Shown one piece after another: positions 1 through 8,694 of a stretch of 64,000 nucleotides of DNA (within the stretch, counting starts at the first letter, position 1; each line of letters begins with the position of its first letter). Origin of the DNA: JBELHR01 sp042091275 (GTDB lineage: Bacteria; Bacteroidota; Bacteroidia; Flavobacteriales; Flavobacteriaceae). Under the pieces are notes generated by a model. It was not told where the DNA came from. It searched no databases and was given only the letters and a program-made list of their open reading frames with translations. Location: the NCBI GenBank assembly GCA_042091275.1, contig JBELHR010000003.1, positions 28,338 through 92,337 of the forward strand. The letters are read 5' to 3'. A program made the translations under genes and the position numbers.

Positions 1-531
1 GAAAAAGGATACAAGGTTATCGTAATGGATTCTCCTATTGTATCTCACTTGATGCAAAAATTAGAGACGTCAAATGACAAATTAAAGTTTGCTCGAGTAG
101 ATGCAGATCACATTGATAACCTCATCAAAAAAGATGACGAAAAAATCTCTAAGCTCAACGAAGAGGAACAAAATAAACTCAAGCCTATCATCGAAGGTGC
201 TGTCCCAAAAGAAACCTATACGGTTCAATTAGAATCTTTGGATTCTAAGGACAATCCTTTTATGATAACAATTCCAGAGTTCATGCGTAGAATGAAAGAA
301 ATGAGTGCTACAGGTGGAGGAATGTTCGGAATGGGCAACATGCCAGAGATGTACAACCTAGTTGTAAACACAAACAACGATCTAGTTGGTGAAATTCTGA
401 ATTGCAGCGACGAAAACAAGCAAAAAGAGTTAATTCACCAGGCATTTGATTTGGCTAAATTATCTCAAAACTTACTGCACGGTGCAGAGCTTACAAACTT
501 TATAAAGAGAAGTTTTACACTGATTAAATAA
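1..531 (+). CDS. htpG: Chaperone HtpG (Hsp90), C-terminal part
   Basis: The reading frame is open from the first base of the window, so this is the last 176 residues of a longer protein. The sequence matches the C-terminal half of bacterial Hsp90. It begins in the middle-domain segment (EKGYKVIVMDSPIVSHLMQKLE) and runs into the dimerisation domain, ending near LLHGAELTNFIKRSFTLIK. HtpG is a cytosolic ATP-dependent chaperone; the ATPase domain lies outside the window. A Met/Gly-rich stretch (GGGMFGMGNMPEM) forms a flexible loop before the last helices. There is no MEEVD tail, as expected for a bacterial protein. An intrinsic terminator follows directly. The internal ATG at 25 is not the start. 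Confidence 0.93.
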   Translation, partial: EKGYKVIVMDSPIVSHLMQKLETSNDKLKFARVDADHIDNLIKKDDEKISKLNEEEQNKLKPIIEGAVPKETYTVQLESLDSKDNPFMITIPEFMRRMKEMSATGGGMFGMGNMPEMYNLVVNTNNDLVGEILNCSDENKQKELIHQAFDLAKLSQNLLHGAELTNFIKRSFTLIK

Positions 532-550
532 AAAGTTTTTTAGAACACAA

Positions 551-580
551 AACCGCGATTCTTATCGCGGTTTTTTTTTT
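551..580 (+). terminator. Intrinsic terminator of htpG
   Basis: A 9-bp perfect stem (AACCGCGAT / ATCGCGGTT) with a 4-base loop is followed by a run of ten T. It lies 20 bases after the htpG stop codon. Confidence 0.93.
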
Positions 581-669
581 CCAAAATTTTAATTACCTTT
601 AAAAGGCCAAATCGTCTGATAATGAATTAATTATCTTTTAGAGTTTCGTAAAAAATAATATTCCCCATC

Positions 670-1179
670 ATGAATGAAGTAAAAAAAGAATTAGTGGTTG
701 GGAATAAAATACCTGACTTTACAGCTCTCTCCTCGGTCGGCCCATTAAATTTTAAGAATTGGGTAAAAGACCATTGGACCATTCTCTTTTTAAAGCCCTG
801 TTCGTTCTCAAATAATTTTGATGACAATCTATTTATCGCAAAAAACAGAATGTTTTTGAATCACAAAAAAATAAGACTTATTGCTTTTGCCAATAGCTTC
901 TTCGAATCCAATCAATGGGGCAAAAATATTACGCAAACCAGTATCCCCTTGAGTAACCCAATTATATACGATATTGACAAGATGTTGAGTAAAAAATTTA
1001 CTGGTTCAGAGAACGAAGCGTACTTAGAGTCTATGAATCGCTTCTATATCGTAGATAACAACTCACTTATAAGACAGATAATCACTTTCCAAAAAGAAGT
1101 CTCTATCGACCTAAATGATATTTATATGGTTATCAATTCACTAAGAGACACGAGTTTCCACAAGGTCCTGAGAGAATAA
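670..1179 (+). CDS. Peroxiredoxin-like (AhpC/TSA fold) protein lacking the peroxidatic Cys
   Basis: The 169 residues resemble 1-Cys/Prx6-type peroxiredoxins. VGNKIPDFTALSSVGPLNF near the start matches the usual VGD.APDF......G.I.F opening, and FLKPCSFSNNFDDNL (about residues 40-55) sits where family members have F.HP.DFTPVCTTEL. At that site the peroxidatic Cys is replaced by Phe and the activating Thr by Ser. A Cys occurs instead directly after the conserved Pro. It therefore cannot use the standard peroxidase mechanism and may be a degenerate or repurposed thioredoxin-fold protein. There is no signal peptide, so it is probably cytosolic. It is shorter than Prx6 (about 215 residues) and lacks most of that C-terminal domain. 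It is convergent with the nuclease gene, with only 6 bases between stops. Confidence 0.7.
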   Translation: MNEVKKELVVGNKIPDFTALSSVGPLNFKNWVKDHWTILFLKPCSFSNNFDDNLFIAKNRMFLNHKKIRLIAFANSFFESNQWGKNITQTSIPLSNPIIYDIDKMLSKKFTGSENEAYLESMNRFYIVDNNSLIRQIITFQKEVSIDLNDIYMVINSLRDTSFHKVLRE

Positions 1180-1185
1180 TAACTC

Positions 1186-1965
1186 CTATTTATAGATTTC
1201 ATTTAAGAGCTTGGCCAATCGCAATCCACCGGACTGCAGTTGCTCTCTTAAAATTGGAAAATAAATATACATGTATTCATAAGACAAATTATCTCCTGGT
1301 TCACAGGATGCATAGACCTTCTCTGCAAGTTTCTGAGACTGATAGACCCAATCTAATAAACTCCCAGATTGTATGCTATCGATTTGCTCCTGAGAAAGTC
1401 GATTGACATTTGAACTGAGTTCGGAATAACTCATCCCGTAATCCTGAATCATTTTAGAATCCCAAACTACGTGTAAATTTGTGTTTTTATAAAACCATTT
1501 TACTTTGATATCATTACCACCTCTATCACTTCCGTGACCTACATGGAGGGGTTGATGTAAATCTCCCACAAAATGCACTAACATCTTTAAGTAAAACTGT
1601 TTATCCGAATCAGAGGCTGTTTTATCCTTTAAGACAGAAATACATTTCTCAATTCCAAACACCAAATCCCCTTTTGGGTTTGCTTTGGATGCATCGTAAG
1701 ATTCTCCAGTTTCAAAATTCACATAATGCCAAGAGTAGAACTTGTTATACCTCTCGTCCGATTTAATTTCATCAGCAAATGTAGAGACGCGCGCAAGACT
1801 CTGACCTTCCAAAAGCTCATCTACCGCACGAGAAGCTTTTCTTGTCAAATGCTGACTTGCAATTTCTCCTACAGCTCGATGTCCATTGGCTCCGTAGAAA
1901 ACAATGAACGAACTGAGTCCTAAACTCACTAATAGTACAAATGCTATAACAACCGCTTTTTTCAT
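1186..1965 (-). CDS. S1/P1-family nuclease, secreted
   Basis: This is a 259-residue zinc-dependent nuclease of the S1/P1 family, which cleaves single-stranded nucleic acids and removes 3'-phosphates. A hydrophobic N-terminal export segment (residues 4-23) is followed by the metal-site residues in family order: H29 (NGHRAVGEIA), D65 (FADEIK), H80 (YSWHYVN), then LVHFVGDLHQPLHVGH and LHVVWD. In family members the mature protein usually starts with Trp, whose amino group and carbonyl bind zinc. Here Tyr24 precedes Gly at that position, and no clean signal-peptidase site is visible before it. The likely role is extracellular or periplasmic nucleic acid degradation for phosphate and nucleosides. 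It is convergent with the peroxiredoxin-like gene. Confidence 0.9.
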   Translation of the reverse strand: MKKAVVIAFVLLVSLGLSSFIVFYGANGHRAVGEIASQHLTRKASRAVDELLEGQSLARVSTFADEIKSDERYNKFYSWHYVNFETGESYDASKANPKGDLVFGIEKCISVLKDKTASDSDKQFYLKMLVHFVGDLHQPLHVGHGSDRGGNDIKVKWFYKNTNLHVVWDSKMIQDYGMSYSELSSNVNRLSQEQIDSIQSGSLLDWVYQSQKLAEKVYASCEPGDNLSYEYMYIYFPILREQLQSGGLRLAKLLNEIYK

Positions 1966-2017
1966 GGGATCCTAATTTTTGGTAAAAGTAATCAATATTC
2001 TCCTTAATTTATTTTTC

Positions 2018-2025
2018 TATCTTGC
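2018..2025 (+). promoter_or_regulatory. Possible -7 box (TATCTTGC) before the DUF4177 gene
   Basis: This resembles the Bacteroidetes -7 motif TAnnTTTG with one change. It ends 18 bases before the ATG at 2044, the same spacing seen at other starts in the window. No good TTG element was found 17-23 bases upstream. Confidence 0.4.
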
Positions 2026-2043
2026 CAAAAAACAACTAAAATC

Positions 2044-2211
2044 ATGAAGGAATATCGATTTATAAAACAAAAGCCGACTACGATAAAAAAGGATCAGGAT
2101 TTTGAAGATCTATTGAACTCCTATGCAAAAATGAACTGGGAAGTAATCGATGTTTTTGTGCATAGAGGCATTATCAAAGCAGTTTTGGAAAGAGATAAAA
2201 TTGAAGAATAG
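2044..2211 (+). CDS. Small DUF4177-like protein
   Basis: A 55-codon frame (MKEYRFIKQKP ... NWEVIDVFVHRGIIKAVLER) opens with ATG. It has the pattern of DUF4177 proteins: an N-terminal M-EY-F strand, a short helix, and a W-x-V pair before a final strand. These are small alpha/beta proteins of unknown function. The 3' end overlaps the start of the HAD gene by a few bases, so it is probably the first gene of the operon. It is too short to appear in ordinary gene lists, but its spacing to a promoter-like box, its codon use and its family resemblance all support it. Confidence 0.65.
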   Translation: MKEYRFIKQKPTTIKKDQDFEDLLNSYAKMNWEVIDVFVHRGIIKAVLERDKIEE

Positions 2212-3031
2212 TTTGACAGAGTCTTTTAAACTTATTTTTAGCGATATCGATGGAACTCTTTTGGATTCCACAAGAAATATATCTGAGCAGACAATAGTCG
2301 CTTACGACAAATTAAGGCCTCGCATTCCCTTTGTTCTAATCTCATCGAGACAGCCATCCGCAATGTACTATCTTCAAAAGGATCTGGGTGTGGAAAATGA
2401 GGTTTTAGTGTGCTATAACGGTGGAATGATAATCAAAGGGGATCAAATCTTGAGCTCGACAACTATTTCAAACTACACCACCTGCAAGGCGATTAAAATT
2501 GCTGAAAACATAGATCTACACCTCAGTCTTTATCGAGAGGACGATTGGTACGCTCCCAAAAAAGACTTTTGGTCGGATCGGGAACAAAATAATACTAGAG
2601 TAAATCCTACAATAAGTTCTTTTGAGGATATGCACCACCTGTTTGAACAAAACAAATGGGGAAGCCACAAAATGATGGGTATGGGAGATGCAGATAAAAT
2701 CGATCAGTTAATTTCTGAACTAGAAGTGAAATTCCCAAATCAGCTGCACTGCTATAGATCCAAAGACACCTATGTGGAAATTGCACCAAAAAATATTTCC
2801 AAAAAAACAGCAATTCAAACCGTTCTCAAAGAACTATATCCAGAAATAAAAATAGAGGAATGCATCGCATTTGGAGATAATTTTAATGATATGGAAATGC
2901 TCCAAGCAGTGGGAATTGGGGTTGCAGTAGACAATGCAAAGCCAGAGGTCAAAAACATAGCAGATTACTTAACGGACTCAAACAAAGAACACGGAGTTGC
3001 TAAATTTCTGAGTAAATATGGAGATCAGTGA
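2201..3031 (+). CDS. Cof-type HAD-IIB phosphatase
   Basis: This is a haloacid dehalogenase superfamily sugar-phosphate or cofactor phosphatase. It has motif I FSDIDGTLLDS, motif II LISSR, a cap domain of the IIB type, and motif IV GDNFNDMEMLQAVGIGVAVDNA, with all catalytic Asp residues present. The first in-frame ATG (2150) would lie inside the DUF4177 gene. I prefer TTG at 2201 (276 residues), which gives the usual short N-terminus before motif I and an 11-base overlap; TTG at 2213 is also possible. A purine-rich stretch (GGAAAGAG) precedes it. The stop overlaps the next gene by 14 bases, indicating translational coupling in the operon. The substrate is unknown. Confidence 0.85.
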   Translation: MKNSLTESFKLIFSDIDGTLLDSTRNISEQTIVAYDKLRPRIPFVLISSRQPSAMYYLQKDLGVENEVLVCYNGGMIIKGDQILSSTTISNYTTCKAIKIAENIDLHLSLYREDDWYAPKKDFWSDREQNNTRVNPTISSFEDMHHLFEQNKWGSHKMMGMGDADKIDQLISELEVKFPNQLHCYRSKDTYVEIAPKNISKKTAIQTVLKELYPEIKIEECIAFGDNFNDMEMLQAVGIGVAVDNAKPEVKNIADYLTDSNKEHGVAKFLSKYGDQ

Positions 3032-5903
3032 AGCGATAAAACATTTTTTATCCCCAACATATAAGGTCGAATCCGTCTCCAAACTTCACGGAGAAATAGA
3101 TTTAAATTTCAAAATTGTCACCTGCGATAAAGAGAGCTTTTTATTAAAATTGACTCTTGCCGACCGAAAGAATGCCTTTCAAAATAAACTAGAAAAATTC
3201 ATCAGTCACCAAGACAATTTTCAAGGTTCCAAGCTGGTCAATACCTTTGAATTGAATTTAGAGTATCGAACCAAAACCTATAAGGCGAAACTTTTTAATT
3301 GGGTTTCTGGAAAAGTATGGGATGATCTAAAACTGCATCGAGAGGAACTCTTTACGAGCCTTGGAGAAAAAGCCGGTGAATTGACTGGCCTTTTAAAGCA
3401 ATTCGAATCTAATACTGCTCACACAGAAATGGATTGGGACTTAAACCATTCCCTCTGGGTAGAGAATTTTACTCACTTATTTAGCGATGCGGAATTAAGC
3501 CAAGTACTCCCAGTCATTAAAGATTTCAAATCTGAGCTCCACAACTATTCCAGATTGAGAAAAAGTGTCGTTCACAACGATCTCAACGAACACAATATTA
3601 TTGTAAACTCCAAAAATCACAATTGCATTTCGGGACTCATAGATTTCGGAGACGCTATTTATACCCAGACAATCAACGATGTTGCTATCGCATTAGCCTA
3701 TACAACAATGGAGCTCAATCACCCATTAAAGGCGAGTCGTGCTCTGTTGAAAGGCTACCACGAGTTCTTTCCTCTTCAAGCAGAAGAATTAGATGTGCTT
3801 TATAATGCACTGCGTATGCGTTATGTAGTGAGCTTGACAAAAGCAAAAATAAATGCAAAACAGAATCCGGATAGCGACTACCTTCAAATCTCAACAGCCA
3901 AGGCTTGGAACGGATTGAAAACCTGGAACAGAATCTCTCCCTACCTAGCAAAACAACATTTTTATCAAGCCATAGCAGAGAAAGACCCGCAATTGAGTCT
4001 ACTGCACAAAGAACTAGCTGATCTGAGGTTAAACTTAGAGGATATGATTTGTGGAGACTTACAAGCTTTAGATTTAAGTTTGACAAGCAGCCTAAAACCA
4101 GAGGATCTCGTTTTAGAAAAACAAAAAATCTGGGCCGGAGGATATTTAGAACCACGTCTTTTGTACACAACTCCTGCCTTTGAAAAAGAGGATTTAGGAG
4201 TGATTTCCAATCGAACACTTCATCTCGGCGTCGATTTCTGGACCCAATCCCAAACTGCTATAAAAGCCCCTCTAAGCGGAGAATTGGTTATAGCGTATAA
4301 TAATGACTTCGATAAGGACTACGGTCCTACCCTTGTCCTTAAGCATCGCACAAAGAATAACATAGAATTTTATAGCCTTTACGGACATCTCTCCAAAGAG
4401 AGTTTGAGCCTGCATAAAATTGGAGATCAAATTGAAAAAGGAAGCCTACTAGCTTATATAGGTGAACGAGAGGAAAACGGAAATTGGGCTCCTCACCTCC
4501 ACTTTCAACTGATGAGTAATCTTTTGGGAAATACCCAAAATTTTCCTGGCGTAGCTTTTGCCGAAGAGTTGGAGATTTGGAAAAAAATCTGTCCAAACCC
4601 TATGCTTATTTTTGGCTATGAGTCTTCCTTTCTACAATCTAAAGTTGCCAAAAAGCAGGAATTACTCAAGGAGAGAAAAAAAGTCTTAGGTCAAAACTTA
4701 AGCCTATCCTATAAGGATCCCTTATTAATTGTAAAAGGGCTTGGAACCTATCTCTATAATGAATTTGGTCAACGATACTTAGACTTGGTAAACAATGTCG
4801 CTCACGTGGGCCACGAAAATCCAAGAGTAGTTGACGCTATTAAAAATCAATCCCAACTGCTAAATACAAATACCCGCTATTTACATCCGAGTATCTTGGA
4901 ATACGCAGATAAGTTACTCGCTAAATTCCCCGCCCACCTCAGCCGGGTATATTTTGTAAACTCAGGGTCTGAAGCGAATGAACTTGCTTTGAGAATGGCT
5001 AAAGCTTTTAGCGAAAATCAAGGGATACTCGCCATGAGGACAGGTTATCACGGAAATAGTCAGGGATGCATCGATATCAGCTCTTATAAGTTTGATTCTA
5101 AAGGAGGAAAAGGAAAACCTGAGCAGACCTTTCTCGCCCCAATAAATGATCCTTTGCGAAATCCTCTAAAGGACACAAAACAAGAGGCAAAGAATTTACT
5201 AAAGGAAATACCTCCCGTATCGGCATTTATCTACGAGACTATATTGAGTTGCGGAGGACAAATCCCCCAAGAGGCGGAATATCTCTTAGACCTGGAAAGC
5301 AATATTCGAAAAGATGGAGGCTTATGCATTGCCGATGAAGTTCAAACTGGTTTTGGTAGGATTGGCTCTCACTTTTGGGCTTTTGAAGAACTGGGTTTAA
5401 CTCCGGATATTGTAACTCTCGGAAAACCGATAGGAAATGGACATCCCATGGGAGCTGTGGTATGCACCGAAGAAGTTGCAGAGCGATTTAATAACGGAAT
5501 GGAATACTTCAATACTTTTGGAGGAAATCCTGTTTCTTGTGAGGTCGGTAAAGCTGTGTTGGAAGAAATTGAATCTAAGGGACTTCAACAAAATGCAATG
5601 GAGCAAGGAAATCGTTTAAAAGCGAAATTAAACAAATTAAAACTCCAGTATCCTGTCCTAAAAGACGTCAGAGGAAAAGGGCTGTTTTTGGGAATAGAGT
5701 TTGCGGACGATCATATGACTCCTTTGCCCAAAATAGCTAAGGAAATCAGTCAAAGTCTCAAAGATTTAGGGGTGCTTATCTCCACCGACGGACCTTATGA
5801 AAATGTCTTAAAAATAAAGCCTCCAATCAGCATAAGTGAAATTGAAGTTCTAGAGTTTGTGAAGAAATTTGAACAGGTATTAAAAGTCTGCACAAGCGAT
5901 TGA
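3018..5903 (+). CDS. Three-domain fusion: APH-type kinase, M23 LytM domain, class III aminotransferase
   Basis: The 961-residue protein joins three recognisable domains. Residues about 1-330 form an aminoglycoside/choline kinase-like phosphotransferase with VVHNDLNEHNIIV (Brenner HxDxxxxN, near 187) and DFGD (near 209). Residues about 395-500 form an M23 LytM-type metallopeptidase fold with HLGVD (near 400) and HLHFQ (near 492), so the zinc motif is intact. Residues about 560-961 are a class III PLP-dependent aminotransferase, with NSGSEANELALRMAK, DEVQTGFGR and the PLP lysine in TLGKPIGNGHP (near 802). There is no signal peptide, so it should be cytosolic. Human hydroxylysine kinase and the related phospho-lyases (ETNPPL, PHYKPL) use the same two end domains as separate proteins. 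By inference the fusion phosphorylates an amino alcohol and then eliminates phosphate. The role of the M23 domain is unknown. Confidence 0.88.
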   Translation: MEISEAIKHFLSPTYKVESVSKLHGEIDLNFKIVTCDKESFLLKLTLADRKNAFQNKLEKFISHQDNFQGSKLVNTFELNLEYRTKTYKAKLFNWVSGKVWDDLKLHREELFTSLGEKAGELTGLLKQFESNTAHTEMDWDLNHSLWVENFTHLFSDAELSQVLPVIKDFKSELHNYSRLRKSVVHNDLNEHNIIVNSKNHNCISGLIDFGDAIYTQTINDVAIALAYTTMELNHPLKASRALLKGYHEFFPLQAEELDVLYNALRMRYVVSLTKAKINAKQNPDSDYLQISTAKAWNGLKTWNRISPYLAKQHFYQAIAEKDPQLSLLHKELADLRLNLEDMICGDLQALDLSLTSSLKPEDLVLEKQKIWAGGYLEPRLLYTTPAFEKEDLGVISNRTLHLGVDFWTQSQTAIKAPLSGELVIAYNNDFDKDYGPTLVLKHRTKNNIEFYSLYGHLSKESLSLHKIGDQIEKGSLLAYIGEREENGNWAPHLHFQLMSNLLGNTQNFPGVAFAEELEIWKKICPNPMLIFGYESSFLQSKVAKKQELLKERKKVLGQNLSLSYKDPLLIVKGLGTYLYNEFGQRYLDLVNNVAHVGHENPRVVDAIKNQSQLLNTNTRYLHPSILEYADKLLAKFPAHLSRVYFVNSGSEANELALRMAKAFSENQGILAMRTGYHGNSQGCIDISSYKFDSKGGKGKPEQTFLAPINDPLRNPLKDTKQEAKNLLKEIPPVSAFIYETILSCGGQIPQEAEYLLDLESNIRKDGGLCIADEVQTGFGRIGSHFWAFEELGLTPDIVTLGKPIGNGHPMGAVVCTEEVAERFNNGMEYFNTFGGNPVSCEVGKAVLEEIESKGLQQNAMEQGNRLKAKLNKLKLQYPVLKDVRGKGLFLGIEFADDHMTPLPKIAKEISQSLKDLGVLISTDGPYENVLKIKPPISISEIEVLEFVKKFEQVLKVCTSD

Positions 5904-5942
5904 ATATTTAATAGTATATTCCCAATCAAATAAAATTTAACC

Positions 5943-7529
5943 ATGGGAATAATCTCTTTTATAGCATTTACTTTAGTCGTTGGACTAATATCTTGGTACG
6001 CCACTCGAAACACAAACGAAGTCAGTTCTGACGGATATTTTTTAGGGGGAAGAAGTCTAACCGCTCCTGTTATAGCAGGATCTCTGCTACTGACCAACCT
6101 ATCGACTGAGCAAATTGTTGGACTTAACGGTTCTGCTTATGAAAGTGGTTTATCTGTTATGGCATGGGAGACTCTCGCCGCAATTACCATGGTTGTCACC
6201 GCTATATTTTTACTGCCTCGCTATCTAAAAGGAGGAATCACAACGGTACCCGAATTTTTGGCAGATCGTTTTGACGTACAAACCAAAACCCTAACCTCTG
6301 TATTGTTTCTAACTGGCTATGTAGTTGTGCTACTTCCTGTTATTCTCTACTCTGGATCGGTTGCCATTAGTGGAATGTTTGGAATCCCAGAAATGCTTGG
6401 GGTCAGCGATTCCACTGCTATTTGGATCTGTGTCTGGGGAATTGGACTTATCGGTTCTGTCTACGCCATATTTGGAGGACTAAAAGCTGTGGCGGTCTCG
6501 GATTCTATAAATGCAATTGGACTTTTAACCGGGGGTGTTTTAATTCCTGTATTTGGTTTAATGGCTATAGGTTCTGGATCTCTCTCGGAGGGAATAGATA
6601 TTTTAATGACTGCAAACCCAGAAAAATTTCAATCCATGGGCTCGGAATCGGATCCGGTTCCATTTCACACTTTATTTACCGGTATGATGTTGGTTCAGCT
6701 TTTTTATTGGGGAACAAACCAACAAATTATACAACGCGCACTCGGTGCTAAAAACCTGGCAGAGGGACAAAAAGGGCTCTTACTAGCCTCTTTTTTTAAA
6801 ATACTTGGTCCCCTTATCCTAGTGCTACCTGGTATTATTGCCTTCCACCTTTTTGAAGGTAACTTATCTTCAGTAGATTTAGCCTATCCCGAACTCGTAA
6901 AAGAAGTTTTACCAAAACCACTACTCGGTTTTTTTGCTGCAGTTTTGTTTGGAGCCATATTGAGTTCCTTTAACTCTGTACTCAATTCTTCGGTGACCCT
7001 TTTTGGTATAGATATTTACAAGCAGTATATAAACAAAGAGGCCTCTGAAAAACAAATTGTGAGTTCCGGAAAGAAATTTGGTCTCTTACTCGCTTTTGGA
7101 GCCATGTTTATTGCGCCTCTTGTAGCAAAAGCCGGTGGTTTGTTCGACTATCTTCAAGAAGTAAATGGAATCTATTCTATTCCAATTTTATCCATAATAA
7201 TTGTGGGGTATTTGACCAAGCGTGTTCCAGCTGTAGCGGCTAAAACCGGTTTGATTTTGGGATCTATTCTCTATGTGCTATCTCAGTTTCTACTAAAACC
7301 TTATATGGAAAGTCAGGGGCAAGAGTATTGGCATTACTTAGATGTGATGGCTATTTTATTTGCCCTTAACATCGCTATTATGTTACTTATCGGAAAACTT
7401 AAACCTCGATCTGAAGACTTTAAGCTTAAGTATACAGAAAAAGTAAATATCCAGCCCTATAAATATGTTTGGCCAGTAGGATTATCTGTATGCGCCATTG
7501 TTATCTCTATTTACATATACTTTGCCTAA
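5943..7529 (+). CDS. Sodium:sugar symporter (SSS / SLC5 family)
   Basis: This 528-residue inner-membrane transporter has about 14 hydrophobic segments and SSS-family signatures: GYFLGGRSLTAPVIAGSLLLTNLSTEQIVGLNGSAY near the N-terminus, and GAILSSFNSVLNSS in the second half. It resembles the vSGLT galactose/glucose group, with the conserved RALGAKNLAEGQKGLL region. It would couple sodium entry to sugar or polyol uptake. The stop codon abuts the galactokinase ATG with no intervening base, which strongly links transport to that kinase and suggests galactose or a relative as substrate. The gene lies 39 bases after the fusion gene. The exact substrate cannot be read from sequence. Confidence 0.9.
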   Translation: MGIISFIAFTLVVGLISWYATRNTNEVSSDGYFLGGRSLTAPVIAGSLLLTNLSTEQIVGLNGSAYESGLSVMAWETLAAITMVVTAIFLLPRYLKGGITTVPEFLADRFDVQTKTLTSVLFLTGYVVVLLPVILYSGSVAISGMFGIPEMLGVSDSTAIWICVWGIGLIGSVYAIFGGLKAVAVSDSINAIGLLTGGVLIPVFGLMAIGSGSLSEGIDILMTANPEKFQSMGSESDPVPFHTLFTGMMLVQLFYWGTNQQIIQRALGAKNLAEGQKGLLLASFFKILGPLILVLPGIIAFHLFEGNLSSVDLAYPELVKEVLPKPLLGFFAAVLFGAILSSFNSVLNSSVTLFGIDIYKQYINKEASEKQIVSSGKKFGLLLAFGAMFIAPLVAKAGGLFDYLQEVNGIYSIPILSIIIVGYLTKRVPAVAAKTGLILGSILYVLSQFLLKPYMESQGQEYWHYLDVMAILFALNIAIMLLIGKLKPRSEDFKLKYTEKVNIQPYKYVWPVGLSVCAIVISIYIYFA

Positions 7530-8690
7530 ATGAACTTCAATCTTCTAGCAAAGTTAAGGGAGATAAGCAGTAAAAAGTCGAATCGACCTCAGCGTGAAAT
7601 ATTTGCGCCAGGAAGAGTAAACATTATAGGAGAACACCTAGATTACAACGGAGGATCTGTTCTTCCGTTCAGTATTGACAAGGGGATTTATAGTATAATT
7701 AGTAAAAGTGAGGATTTTGAATTATTTGCACTGGATCTCCGGGAAAAATTCAAGTTTAAGAACTCTGAGGAATTTGACCTCAACAAAAGCTCTTGGCTCA
7801 ATTATGTTTTAGGGGTTTATCTACTTCTAAAGAAAGATCACCCTAAAATTCAGGGATTTCACTTCAGCTTTTGCAGCGATATGCCCTCAGGAGCAGGGCT
7901 TTCATCCTCTGCGGCACTTTGCAATTCTGTGGTATATGGTCTCAATATTCTATATGAGCTGAACCTGTCTAAACTTGAAATGGCAAAAGTCTCCCAATCC
8001 GCAGAACAACTTTATGCAGGAGTAAATTGCGGAATAATGGATCCTTACGCCTCTCTATTCGGCAAAAAGGACAATGCTATTCTCCTAAATTGTCAAAGCC
8101 TAGAAAGTGAATATATTCCGATGATTTTACCCAGTCACAAATGGATACTCTTTGATACTGGAAAACCCCATCAACTAAACGACTCTCCATATAACAACAG
8201 AAAAGAAATCTGTAAACGCTCTTTGCAGAAAATCAATCAACACGGTTATCAAATAGAGAATCTCTGTCAATTAGATCTCAAAAACATAGGGTCTATTCGA
8301 GAATTTCTAAACGAGAATGAATTTAGAAAATCGAGCTACGTCATTCAGGAGAATGGGCGTGTTCAATTGGCAATCTCCGCACTGAAATCTCAGGACCTGG
8401 AAACCCTAGGTGCTTTACTTTTTGAATCCCACGATGGACTGCGCAAATCTTACGAGGTAAGTAGCGCAGAGTTAGATTTTTTAGTAGATTTAGGCAAAAT
8501 CCAAAATGGTGTAAAAGGTGCTCGTTTGGTAGGTGCTGGGTTTGGCGGATGCGTATTGGCTCTAGTGGATGCTGACCTAAAAAAACAAATAACCGAGAAA
8601 TTTAAAGAACAATTTTATTCTAAATTCAACAGACAATTGAACATTTACTACCCATCTTCGGGTACAGGTGTATATGAAATAGTAAACTAA
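7530..8690 (+). CDS. galK: Galactokinase (GHMP kinase family)
   Basis: The 386 residues match galactokinase, which phosphorylates alpha-galactose at O1. It has APGRVNIIGEHLDYNGGSVLP (galactokinase signature, about residues 27-47), PSGAGLSSSAALCNSVVYG (ATP-binding GHMP motif, about 115-135), CGIMD (catalytic Asp) and GARLVGAGFGGCVLALV (C-terminal GHMP motif). The residue after the catalytic Asp is Pro, where most galactokinases have Gln (GIMDQ). It follows the symporter gene directly, and the next gene starts 4 bases after its stop. No galT or galE is present in the window, so whether this is a Leloir pathway enzyme or acts on another sugar is open. Confidence 0.9.
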   Translation: MNFNLLAKLREISSKKSNRPQREIFAPGRVNIIGEHLDYNGGSVLPFSIDKGIYSIISKSEDFELFALDLREKFKFKNSEEFDLNKSSWLNYVLGVYLLLKKDHPKIQGFHFSFCSDMPSGAGLSSSAALCNSVVYGLNILYELNLSKLEMAKVSQSAEQLYAGVNCGIMDPYASLFGKKDNAILLNCQSLESEYIPMILPSHKWILFDTGKPHQLNDSPYNNRKEICKRSLQKINQHGYQIENLCQLDLKNIGSIREFLNENEFRKSSYVIQENGRVQLAISALKSQDLETLGALLFESHDGLRKSYEVSSAELDFLVDLGKIQNGVKGARLVGAGFGGCVLALVDADLKKQITEKFKEQFYSKFNRQLNIYYPSSGTGVYEIVN

Positions 8691-8694
8691 ACTT

